Assembly (NCBI GenBank): GCA_026770595.1
Contig: MU634435.1
Coordinates: 1 to 12,219 of the forward strand
Source: Ochromonadaceae sp. CCMP2298
Taxonomy: Eukaryota; Sar; Synurophyceae; Ochromonadales; Ochromonadaceae
Reading direction: 5' to 3'
DNA length: 12,219 nucleotides
Notes under the pieces: model-generated
Seen by the model: only the letters and a program-made list of their open reading frames with translations
Databases searched by the model: none
Told to the model about the DNA's origin: nothing
Translations under genes and position numbers: made by a program
In this document: positions 1 through 7,352 of the stretch, piece after piece
Layout of the letters: the number at the start of each line of letters is the position of its first letter
Numbering within the stretch: the first letter of the stretch is position 1

Positions 1-1470
1 CGGCAGGAGCATTCGGAGCTCCCGCGGCGGCAGGAGCATTCGGAACTCCCGCGGCGGCAGGAGCATTCGGAGCTCCCGCGGCAGGAGGGTTTGGTTCTCC
101 AGCGCCAGCCTTTGGAGCTCCCGCATTGGCAGTAGGATTCGGAGCTCCCGCAACGACTGGGGGATTCGGAGCTCCCGCGGCGACAGGGGGGTTCGGAACC
201 CCTGCAGCAGGAGGATTCGGTTCTCCATCGCCAGCCTTTGCAGCTCCCGCAGCGTCGGGGGGGTTCGGAGCTCCCGCAGCGATTGGGGGATTCGGAGCTC
301 CCGCGGCGGCAGGAGGCTTCGGTTCTCCATCGCCAGCCTTTGGAGCTCCCGCAGCTGCAGCAGGGGCCTTCGGTTCTGCGCCTGCCTTTGGAACTCCTGC
401 GGCAGGAGGGGGCTTCGGTTCTCCAGCACCAATAGGAGGGTTCGGAGCTCCTGCACCAGGAGGCTTCGGTTCAGCGCCTGCCTTTGGAACTCCTGCAGCA
501 GGAGGATTCGGAGCTCCCGCAGCTAGCACCTTTTCGTTGTCCGGGCAACCATTACCTGGCGCTGGAGCGGCGGCCCCTGGTGGAGGCAAGATTGCAAAGT
601 GCTTCGAGAAGCTGCAGCAGTCGTACGCACCCTTTCAGGACGCGTCGGGGCGTCCTGCCACATCTGTGTTAGTTGGAGGCAGGCTGAGCGACGACTGCAT
701 CTTCAAGACGGTCATGTATGACAAGCGCTCGGGCCCGGCGCAGGCTCCCGACCCGGCTCTGACAGGGTCCCAGCTGGAGCAGGCGGAGATGAACAACCCC
801 GACCCCGACCGCTACTACCCCGTGCGCATCGTGGGCATCGACGCTTTGAAGGCGCGCTTCGACCAGCAGCAGACGGAGGCGCAGCAGCTTAAGGAGCACA
901 CGCGCAACTTAAAGGAGGTCATCGAGGCCGTGGAGCTGTCCAACACACAGATGTCGTCACGCTTTTCCTCTCTGCAGATGAAGCAGGTGCACATATACCA
1001 GCACCTGCTCACCATCCTGCGGAAAGTCGAAGTGCTGCGGTGTAGAGGCGTGCCTTTGGAGCAGAACGAGATAAGGTAACTGACTTCTGTGCTTTATATG
1101 TCGGGATTATGGGTCTAACCTTTCTATGCTATCTCACCTTCCAGATATCGAGCAAGGCTGAACCAGATTCTGGCTGCTATGAAGACGCCCTACTTGGAGA
1201 TACAGGAGCTGTCTGATAATCTCGTGCAGCAGGAGCACGCCAGCGATGTGTACGCCGACGTACCCAGGGAGCAGGATCTAGAGTCCCTCTACGACGCGCT
1301 GAAGCGCCAGCGGGAGGGCCTGGAGTACATCACAGAGATACTAGCGTGAGTGAACAGCTGGGTCTACTTCTCTTCTCCGCAATTTTTCACAACCTCTCTA
1401 TTTCTCTTTTTCACACTACAGTAAAGACGTCCGGGATGTGCACGTGGTCCGATCGGCGCTGAAGCTGTAG
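1..1470 (+). CDS. NUP54: Nucleoporin Nup54 (FG nucleoporin of the central transport channel), 5'-partial
   Basis: Nup54 forms the Nup62-Nup58-Nup54 trimer whose FG repeats line the nuclear pore channel. Exons are <1-1075, 1145-1345 and 1422-1470; the introns are GT-AG, 69 and 76 nt. The reading frame starts at base 3 and is open from the left edge, so the true start lies upstream; the visible part is 440 residues. Residues 1 to about 175 contain 20 FG dipeptides, mostly as GFGAP, AFGTP or GFGSP, plus one degenerate AFAAP, and no charged residue. A helical, charged, heptad-rich region follows. It contains DPDRYYPVRIVGIDALKAR, a Gln/Glu-rich coiled coil, and an end after the second splice junction reading VVRSALKL. 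That order, FG repeats then the Nup54 alpha-helical domain, is typical of the family, and the splice junctions restore the conserved helices across both introns. A CTAAC branch-point candidate lies in intron 1. The gene is convergent with WASHC5. The identification rests on family recognition and was not searched. Confidence 0.9.
3..530 (+). repeat. FG-repeat array encoded by near-identical DNA repeats
   Basis: The FG region of NUP54 is repetitive at DNA level. At 1-80 a unit of about 27 nt (Gly-Ala-Phe-Gly-Ala/Thr-Pro-Ala-Ala-Ala) occurs three times with almost no change. Further on, the phrases coding GGFGAPAA and FGSPSPAFGAPA recur with silent and Thr/Ala/Ser changes. Spacing between FG dipeptides is about 6 to 12 residues. 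The near-identical copies suggest recent expansion by unequal exchange or replication slippage, so copy number may vary between strains and assemblies may collapse it. The array continues beyond the left edge. Confidence 0.85.
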
Positions 1471-1556
1471 AGCTCGGGACAGGAGCGTCTGTTCACACAA
1501 AATTCCGATTGCTTTTAAATGTTAAATATTTACAATATCAATTTCGCTACTGGACC
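1471..1556. terminator. Shared 3' region between convergent NUP54 and WASHC5
   Basis: Only 86 nt separate the two stop codons. The right half is AT-rich and holds a perfect 10-nt palindrome, TAAATATTTA, at 1523-1532. Both transcripts must end in or beyond this gap, so their 3' ends probably overlap. No AATAAA hexamer is present on either strand, so the poly(A) signal must be a variant. The assignment as a termination region is inferred from position. Confidence 0.4.
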
Positions 1557-4500
1557 TTACTTCTTCCCGGCAGTTTGTGCAAACTTGAGCGCGTCGAATA
1601 TGTACGCTGGTACAAACTCGTGCACCGCGGAGCGCGGAATGGACGTGTAGTGGCAGAGCTGCTCCATGAAAATAAGCACATTCAGCACGTCCTTGGGCAC
1701 CTCTGCGGCCTTGGTGTCCACGTCGCTGAACACTTGCTGCAGATTTGAGCGCACGAACTGGCCCAAGTAGGACATCAGCTGCCGCGTGTAGGAGGGGTGG
1801 AACTGCTTCAGCAAACACGCCAGACCCACCGCCAGCGCGGCTCCGTCCAGCGGGTACTGCGCCTTTTTGCGCACGAGCGACCCGTAGTTTGCATCGTAGT
1901 CGAGCTTGGGCAGGTACGTGAGGAGGAACAGAAACAGAAGCACGGGCAGCCCCTCCAGTGGGTGTGTTGTGACGTAGATTTTGTGCATGGGGTCGTCGAG
2001 GCCGCACGCCTCCAGTAGCGCCGTGGCTTCGAAGAGCAGCGGGTTGTCGGCGCTGGGGTAGGGGTACTTCTCTGGCTGCGCGTAGTGGCGCTGCACCTCA
2101 GTCAGCAGACTTTTGTTGAAGGTATCTAAGGCCTGGTAGAGCAGATGTGCGTCCAGCTGGCAGCCGAACTGCAGCACGTGCACGATCTGGCGACGAATCA
2201 GCTGCCCCTGCCCGATCTTGCGCACGATCTTGAGCATGGTGAGCATCAGGCCCTCCACCTTCTTCACCGCGTTCGCATACAGCTTGGATGCATTTGTGGG
2301 GATCTTGTGCTCGGGGTGCAGCGCGTCGCGCACCTGGTCCAGCAGCGTGCGGAAGGGGTGCACCTGTGCGGCGTAGTACTTCAGGAAGGAGTTGAACGTG
2401 TGCACCGTTCGGAAGGCTAGCAGGCGGTCCAGGCCGCGCAGACCTATCACACCGATAGAGCGCTCCAGCAGCGCAAAGGTGCGGATGCCGCACGCCTCCG
2501 TGGTGGACGTGCCCTTCTGGTCAGGCGCGGAGACCAGGAACCACGCAGAGCACTCGGCTGCGTAGACGGTGCGCGTGGGGTCTGTGAGGAAGAGCAGCGC
2601 GCTCATCACGCGACCCATAAAGTTGACCGCCCCCACCTCATCGTTGTCCACCGAACCGCCAGTTGACATGACTCTAGGAATGGGGATGGCTTTGCTCTGG
2701 AAGCGCGAGGCGCTGTCGAAGGTCTTGCGCTTGAGGAAGCGGTTGGCCTCTTGCTCTGTGTTGTAGTTGATCGTGCGCGCGAACTCTTGTTGGAATATCT
2801 TCAAGCCGGCGATGCCAATGTAGTCCTGCAGATACTCGATGGAGCGTTTCAATCCGTCCAGAGCGGTAGCCAGGCGAGACATGTTCTGGTTGATCTCCTG
2901 CTGAGTCATGCTGTGGAACGTCAGGTCCTTGTGCAGCGCGCGAGACACCTGCCGCACCAGCTCTCTGCGCAGCCCCTCCTCCAGGATCTGCCTGGGCTCG
3001 ATCTGGATCACGCCCAAGAGCGTCTTCTGCATCACCAGCGTGCCCTCGGTGAAGACAGACACCTGGTGGGTGAGCTTGGCCAGCTCGCAGCGCACGTCCA
3101 GCTGCGCGAAGTCCTTGAGGTCCTTGGCCTCAAGTCGGATGGGTATGGGCTTCATTTGGGAGGTCTGGATGCGCACTATCTGACTCAGCACGTGGAAGAC
3201 ACTGATCGGGATGATCTCCAGCACCAACCTAACGAACTCCACCAGCTCTCCGGAGTAGTACTCAGCCACGCTCACCGCGTCGGGCGAGTCGATGGCGGCG
3301 ATGCGCACAAGCGGCACGTCCAGGATGGAGGCTGTCTTGAGGAAGGTCGCCCGCAGCAGCACCACGGACGAAGGGTCGTGGCGAATGCGCTCGTGGAAGA
3401 CAGGTATGTAGTCGCCCAGGGTCTGCCAGGCATAGGATGCGTCTGAGATGTTCTCCAGCACGTTCATGACCTCGTTCTTGATATTCACTGTGCGAATCAT
3501 CAGTCGGAATATCTCCCTCGCCTCGTCCAGGAAGCTCTTTATCTGCACGTTTGTGTCCACAGCCTCGAACTGCTCAACGTCCTCCAGCGCCGCAATCAGA
3601 CCCTGGATTTTGCGGCCCGTAGCGGTGGCATGGTCCTCGTCCAGGTTGAGGCCGGTCACCTGCGCGGCCAGACCGGCGAACCAGCGCACGAGATTGTCGT
3701 CTCGCTTCACTCGGGTGAGCGCCATCTCTCCTGTGAAGTACTCGCTCATCTCGGACATGCGCTCGGCCGCCTGGGACTTTCCCTCCGTCCACGCGAGGTC
3801 CTTCTCCTCCAGCAGCTGCTGTAGCATGCCCTTCAGTACGTACTCTAGCTGAGAGGTATTGAGCAGCAGCGCCACTACGGTCTGCGGACTCACCAGGCCC
3901 TCCACGATCTTCCGCAGCTGATCGGACTTAGCCCGGCGGTGCAGCAGTCGCCACCGCAGCGCGATGTTGCACGAGCGCACGCAGTTCATGAGCTCTGCAG
4001 TGTGATCTAGCAGGTAGTCTTGCTGCAGCACGCCCTCCTTGAGGTGCACCTTCAGGCTTTCCAGACACTTGTCCACGCTGGCGGCGTTGCGCTCGCTCAG
4101 CATCTTCACCGCAGAGGCGCTGATGACGTTGTCCAGCGCGTGCTTGGCTGCGGGGTAGGTGGCCCACTCCACGGTTAGGTCTACCACCTGCCCCATGTAG
4201 GTGGCGATGACCCAGTTTTCATTGAAGTATTTGTCCACCACCTCTCGCATGCTCGCCTTCTGCTTGTGCAGCACGTCCGGCGCGAAGTAGAGAATCACAT
4301 ACAGCATGGACGCCTGAGCTGCCAGCCGGGTGGAGCGGTGGTCGGGGTTGGGGTAGGAGGTGGCCATCAGGTACACGTCGTCTGTCTGCAGACGGCCGAT
4401 GGCCAGTCGCACGAGCTCTGCGTGGGGCGCGAAGCGGTTAAAGAACGCCTCTGGATGGTTCTTGGGCTTCTTGCCGTCAGCCCCAGGGACGTACCCCGTG

Positions 4501-5075
4501 TTCCGGCACAGCTTGCAGACCTCCTCGACGTTCTCTAGGCCTGACTCTCCGTTGAGGCGGTAGACTGCGATGAGGATCTTCTCGCGACAGTGTCCGGGGA
4601 TGCGCTCCTCCATCAGCAGCAGCATCACGCCGTACAGGTACAGGCTCTCACAGAGCAGCTGCTTTCCCTCCACCTCCTCGAATATGTTGTCCAGCGAGTG
4701 CTGGATGTAGAACCCTCCCAGGACGTCATCGACATACTTGGCCAGGTCCTGATGGTACTTCCAGATCGACTCGAACAGCTTGTAGAACCTCGCCAGGATC
4801 TCCTGGTGGTTCTCCTGGAACTCTTGATCGAGATCAAGCAAGTTAACGTCGTCGTTGATTTTCTTCTCGAACTCCTCCGGTTCTCGCAGGTACCGAAAGT
4901 CAAACAGCACCTGGAGATACTTGCGTTGCTCGGGATCTTTGATTTTGTCCTCGCCAAGGAATACCTCCGGGATGTTCGCTGAGAGGCGAAGCAGCTCCGC
5001 AATAATAGCGGCCCCCCTACTCACTATGCGAATCAGGGTCTGCCCGCACAGGTTGTCATGGCTCAAAAAGTCCAT
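1557..5075 (-). CDS. WASHC5: WASH complex subunit 5 (strumpellin)
   Basis: Strumpellin is a core subunit of the WASH regulatory complex, which activates Arp2/3 actin branching on endosomes for cargo sorting and retrieval. The gene is a single uninterrupted reading frame. I place the start at the ATG at 5075-5073, giving 1172 residues, close to the roughly 1160 usual for the family. That ATG opens MDFLSHDNLCGQ, matching the usual strumpellin N-terminus, and has a good context (gccATGG). Conserved family stretches run the whole length: RIVSRGAAIIAELLRL near residue 17, GKQLLCESLYLYGVMLLL near 137, RSTRLAAQASMLYVILYF near 247, MREVVDKYF, YYSGELVEFVR, SVFTEGTL, YLQDYIGIAGLKIFQQE, GLRGLDRLL, and near the C-terminus HKIYVTT and FLFLLTYLPKL. 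The frame stays open upstream to an ATG at 5402, but those 109 codons look unlike the family and include out-of-phase 22-nt repeats, so I treat them as leader. It is divergent from PPP4C and convergent with NUP54. Confidence 0.96.
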   Translation of the reverse strand: MDFLSHDNLCGQTLIRIVSRGAAIIAELLRLSANIPEVFLGEDKIKDPEQRKYLQVLFDFRYLREPEEFEKKINDDVNLLDLDQEFQENHQEILARFYKLFESIWKYHQDLAKYVDDVLGGFYIQHSLDNIFEEVEGKQLLCESLYLYGVMLLLMEERIPGHCREKILIAVYRLNGESGLENVEEVCKLCRNTGYVPGADGKKPKNHPEAFFNRFAPHAELVRLAIGRLQTDDVYLMATSYPNPDHRSTRLAAQASMLYVILYFAPDVLHKQKASMREVVDKYFNENWVIATYMGQVVDLTVEWATYPAAKHALDNVISASAVKMLSERNAASVDKCLESLKVHLKEGVLQQDYLLDHTAELMNCVRSCNIALRWRLLHRRAKSDQLRKIVEGLVSPQTVVALLLNTSQLEYVLKGMLQQLLEEKDLAWTEGKSQAAERMSEMSEYFTGEMALTRVKRDDNLVRWFAGLAAQVTGLNLDEDHATATGRKIQGLIAALEDVEQFEAVDTNVQIKSFLDEAREIFRLMIRTVNIKNEVMNVLENISDASYAWQTLGDYIPVFHERIRHDPSSVVLLRATFLKTASILDVPLVRIAAIDSPDAVSVAEYYSGELVEFVRLVLEIIPISVFHVLSQIVRIQTSQMKPIPIRLEAKDLKDFAQLDVRCELAKLTHQVSVFTEGTLVMQKTLLGVIQIEPRQILEEGLRRELVRQVSRALHKDLTFHSMTQQEINQNMSRLATALDGLKRSIEYLQDYIGIAGLKIFQQEFARTINYNTEQEANRFLKRKTFDSASRFQSKAIPIPRVMSTGGSVDNDEVGAVNFMGRVMSALLFLTDPTRTVYAAECSAWFLVSAPDQKGTSTTEACGIRTFALLERSIGVIGLRGLDRLLAFRTVHTFNSFLKYYAAQVHPFRTLLDQVRDALHPEHKIPTNASKLYANAVKKVEGLMLTMLKIVRKIGQGQLIRRQIVHVLQFGCQLDAHLLYQALDTFNKSLLTEVQRHYAQPEKYPYPSADNPLLFEATALLEACGLDDPMHKIYVTTHPLEGLPVLLFLFLLTYLPKLDYDANYGSLVRKKAQYPLDGAALAVGLACLLKQFHPSYTRQLMSYLGQFVRSNLQQVFSDVDTKAAEVPKDVLNVLIFMEQLCHYTSIPRSAVHEFVPAYIFDALKFAQTAGKK

Positions 5076-5245
5076 GGCTTCTACTAGTACCTCTAAATAC
5101 CGCCCGTGCTCCAAGCACCTCTTCTCTGCCTTTCTGGACGCAAACAGAGCCGGATCAAAGAATTCTTTCTCGCGTCGATACACACAATGATAGAGGAGAA
5201 GAACCAACGCGTGCAGCTGCCCTCTGAATACTGTGGGGCTCGCGC

Positions 5246-5299
5246 AGATCCATGCAGGAGAGATCCAGGCAGGTGAAGGGAGAGATCCAGGCAGGTGAA
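5246..5299. repeat. 22-nt tandem repeat, about 2.5 copies
   Basis: The core GAGAGATCCAGGCAGGTGAA occurs exactly at 5258-5277 and again at 5280-5299, a period of 22 nt. A degenerate partial copy (AGATCCATGCAG) lies just before it at about 5246-5257. The period is not a multiple of three, so the array would not be kept in frame if it were coding. This supports reading it as leader or promoter rather than part of WASHC5. Confidence 0.8.
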
Positions 5300-5384
5300 C
5301 AGATGAAGAGACAAAGATCTCAACCCCAAAACTTGGACAAAAGTTAAACCTCCGCACTTTTTCTTTTGCCACCAAACACTCCGA

Positions 5385-5592
5385 ACACGATTTCTCTTTC
5401 ACTGTTTCTGTGGCAAGGCTCCGTTGAAAGAGACATCCTGTTCTGGCACGCTTCCCAGGCTTCCAGTTCTCTATTGTACGTAGAAGACGTTTGGTCTGTT
5501 GTAATAGTCGTGAAGCCTGTTTTCGCCACTAAAAACAGAGGCCAGCACACGATTTATTTCAGTGGCAAGAGGCTCCGTTGTCCTCCTGTTCT
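5385..5592. repeat. Spaced imperfect direct repeat upstream of PPP4C
   Basis: Copy A (5385-5444) and copy B (5547-5592) share three blocks in the same order: ACACGATTT; GTGGCAA(GA)GGCTCCGTTG; and TCCTGTTCT. Copies differ by small insertions or deletions (copy A has extra pyrimidine-rich sequence after the first block). Copy B ends six bases before the PPP4C start codon. The arrangement suggests a local duplication of a leader or core-promoter segment. Confidence 0.7.
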
Positions 5593-5597
5593 CCGTC

Positions 5598-6878
5598 ATG
5601 TCGTACATCTCAAATTTGGACGAGCAGATTGAGCGGTTAAAGAAGTGCGAGTATTTGAAAGAGTCCGAGGTAAAAGGCATATGCGACAAGGCGCGCGAGA
5701 TCTTGAGCGATGAGAGCAATGTACAGAGAGTGGACGCTCCTGTGACGGTACGTAGCGGCGTTGACGGTTTCCTGCCTTGACCGTTTGCTCGACTGCTTCC
5801 TTGCTGCTGGATTGTAGCCAGTTTATTTTTCCTATTCCTAATATCGTTCTTCCTTATATCGTTCTTCCTAATAATGTGCGTGTCCCTATCAGATTTGCGG
5901 AGATATCCATGGGCAGTTCTACGACTTGATTGAGCTCTTCAAGGTTGGTGGCGAGCCACCGTACACAAACTATTTGTTTCTGGGAGATTTTGTGGACCGC
6001 GGCTACTACAGCGTGGAGACTTTTCTACTTTTGTTAGCATTAAAGGTGAGGCGATGAAGCATTCGTCTTAGGACGTACTATTGCGCCGCCCGCGATTACT
6101 GAGCTGACAACATTCTCTTTTCCATATTACAGGTCAGGTACCCTGATAGAATCACTTTGATCCGAGGGAACCACGAGTCTCGGCAGATCACGCAGGTGTA
6201 CGGCTTCTACGACGAGTGCCTCAAGAAGTACGGGTCCGTGAATGTGTGGCGGTACTGCACAGAGATCTTCGACTTCCTCAGCCTCTCGGCTGTGGTGGAC
6301 GACAAGGTGTTCTGCGTACACGGTGGGCTCTCTCCAGCCATCAACACACTAGACCAAATACGCGTTATCGACCGCAAGCAGGAAGTGCCCCACGACGGAC
6401 CCATGTGCGACCTCATGTGGTCCGACCCTGAGGACATCGAGGGCTGGGGGCTGTCCCCCAGAGGGGCGGGGTACCTGTTCGGCGCAGACGTGGTCTCGAA
6501 ATTCAACGAGATCAACCACATTGACCTCATCGCACGCGCGCACCAGCTGGTCATGGAGGGCTACAAGACCATGTTCCCCACCAAGGGCGGGAAGGCTGGT
6601 CAGTCGCAGGACAGCCTCGTGACTGTGTGGTCTGCACCTAACTACTGCTACCGCTGCGGCAACGTGGCGGCAATTCTGGAGCTGGACGAGCACCTGGGGC
6701 AGCACTTCAAGGTAAGCTCGTCATCCCTCCGTCCCCCCCCCCCCCCCCCCACCACCCCCCTAAGCATATCGTCAACTATATCTTTTTCCATGTCCCTCCT
6801 GTGTAGATCTTTGAAGCTGCTCCCCAAGAAGCCAGAAGTACGCCAAGCCGCAACCCGGCGCCTGACTACTTCCTGTGA
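5598..6878 (+). CDS. PPP4C: Serine/threonine protein phosphatase 4 catalytic subunit
   Basis: PP4 is a PPP-family metallophosphatase acting in DNA-damage response, centrosome and splicing-related signalling with its own regulatory subunits. Exons are 5598-5747, 5893-6045, 6133-6711 and 6807-6878; introns are 145, 87 and 95 nt, all GT-AG and all phase 0. The product is 317 residues against about 307 usually. Metal and catalytic residues are intact: D54 and H56 in GDIHG, D82 in GDFVDRG, N114 and H115 in RGNHE, H164 in FCVHGG, H238 in RAHQLV, and [11 protein letters not shown] at 268-278. The C-terminus DYFL is the PP2A/PP4-type tail whose last Leu is carboxymethylated. PP4 is favoured over PP2A or PP6 by the N-terminus ([20 protein letters not shown]), by [10 protein letters not shown] and by the end [10 protein letters not shown]...PAPDYFL. 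The odd feature is about ten extra residues around 249-261. The start ATG is fixed by homology; upstream in-frame sequence lacks another ATG nearby. Confidence 0.96.
5841..5870. repeat. 15-nt tandem duplication in PPP4C intron 1
   Basis: ATATCGTTCTTCCTT at 5841-5855 is followed directly by a second copy at 5856-5870 that differs only at the last base. It lies in the AT-rich part of intron 1, 22 nt before the acceptor, and adds pyrimidine-rich sequence just ahead of it. It looks like a simple slippage duplication. Confidence 0.8.
6733..6750. repeat. Poly-C tract (18 C) in PPP4C intron 3
   Basis: Eighteen consecutive C residues, followed by further C-rich sequence to 6760, lie 21 nt after the donor of intron 3. 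The run is intronic, so length errors or polymorphism would not shift the reading frame. The complementary G-run could form unusual structure, and the exact length in any assembly is uncertain. Confidence 0.9.
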
Positions 6879-7045
6879 GGGGGCACAGGAGATGTGCCAG
6901 CACAGTCATAGCCGGCCCATCCTATGTTACACACATACACCATAGCACTGAACAATAATATGAGGAATAGACGAAGGATAGTTCGTACATTTCATCTTTT
7001 GAGATTTTTAAGTACATAGCCTCCGTCAAGTTTTATTCTTTTATA

Positions 7046-7109
7046 CAAACCGGTAGGAACCCTATCATCACTTTATCTGTATTTATACAGATAAAGTGAT
7101 ACCGGTTTG
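7046..7109. repeat. Perfect 16-bp inverted repeat with outer arms (small hairpin)
   Basis: ATCACTTTATCTGTAT (7067-7082) and its exact reverse complement (7085-7100) are separated by two T residues. A further pair, CAAACCGGT at 7046-7054 and ACCGGTTTG at 7101-7109, extends the stem across a 12-nt one-sided bulge (7055-7066). In all, 25 base pairs can form. The outer right arm touches the first base of the next, larger hairpin. Confidence 0.9.
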
Positions 7110-7258
7110 ATTGCGATGCTTCATCAGACGCGAGAGGAGTGAAAGTGGTGGAGGACGCGGTCCCCTGGGACATAATAACATAATATGTCCCAGGGGACCG
7201 CGTCCCTCCACCAGTTCGCTTTTCTCGCGTCCGCTGCTGATGATGAAGCCTCGCAATC
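7109..7258. repeat. Large inverted repeat, about 66/75-nt arms and a 9-nt loop
   Basis: The left arm 7109-7174 and right arm 7184-7258 are reverse complements apart from a 9-nt insertion in the right arm (7232-7240 region), one other one-base insertion and deletion, and a few substitutions. The inner 22 bp are perfect (7153-7174 with 7184-7205) and enclose the loop ATAACATAA. The outer ends GATTGCGA and TCGCAATC also pair. RNA from either strand would fold into one long stem. It may be a foldback/MITE-like element, a structured leader or small-RNA precursor of UTP3, or a 3'-end element. No target-site duplication is evident at its edges. Confidence 0.9.
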
Positions 7259-7352
7259 CAATCTCGGCGCTCCAGCTCGCGCAGCAGATCAGCTCTCCAT
7301 TGTCAGTGTACGCACGGCTTCCAGAGACGCTTTCACCTGACGGGTTGTGAGC

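Larger units (their letters stand above)
5076..5597. promoter_or_regulatory. Divergent promoter region between WASHC5 and PPP4C
   Basis: This 522-nt spacer separates two divergent start codons and must hold both 5' leaders and both promoters. I see no convincing TATA box. It contains two repeat families: a 22-nt tandem repeat at 5246-5299 and a spaced direct repeat at 5385-5444 / 5547-5592. On the minus strand the WASHC5 frame is open through 5402, so an N-terminal extension or a spliced leader exon is possible. An acceptor-like CCCCACAG reads leftward on the minus strand, ending near 5233. Function is inferred from position only. Confidence 0.4.
6879..7352. other. Intergenic spacer between PPP4C and UTP3
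   Basis: The first 165 nt or so are AT-rich and probably hold the PPP4C 3' UTR; no AATAAA is present. The middle (7046-7258) is occupied by two adjacent hairpins described separately. The last 94 nt lead into UTP3 and should contain its leader; the start context is GAGCATGG. I see no TATA box and no convincing open reading frame. Short frames here are read from the hairpin arms. Confidence 0.6.

Noticed and set aside
1-120. CRISPR-like or satellite array at the left edge
   Set aside because: The repeats are in frame, code FG motifs, lack unique spacers and continue into a Nup54 coiled-coil domain.
2751-3446. 231-codon frame on + antisense to WASHC5
   Set aside because: It mirrors conserved strumpellin codons and shows no domain of its own; several other shorter antisense frames in this gene were dismissed for the same reason.
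5076-5402. N-terminal extension of WASHC5 to the ATG at 5402
   Set aside because: The family begins at the MDFL...NLCGQ segment. The upstream codons contain 22-nt repeats out of phase with coding and show no family resemblance.
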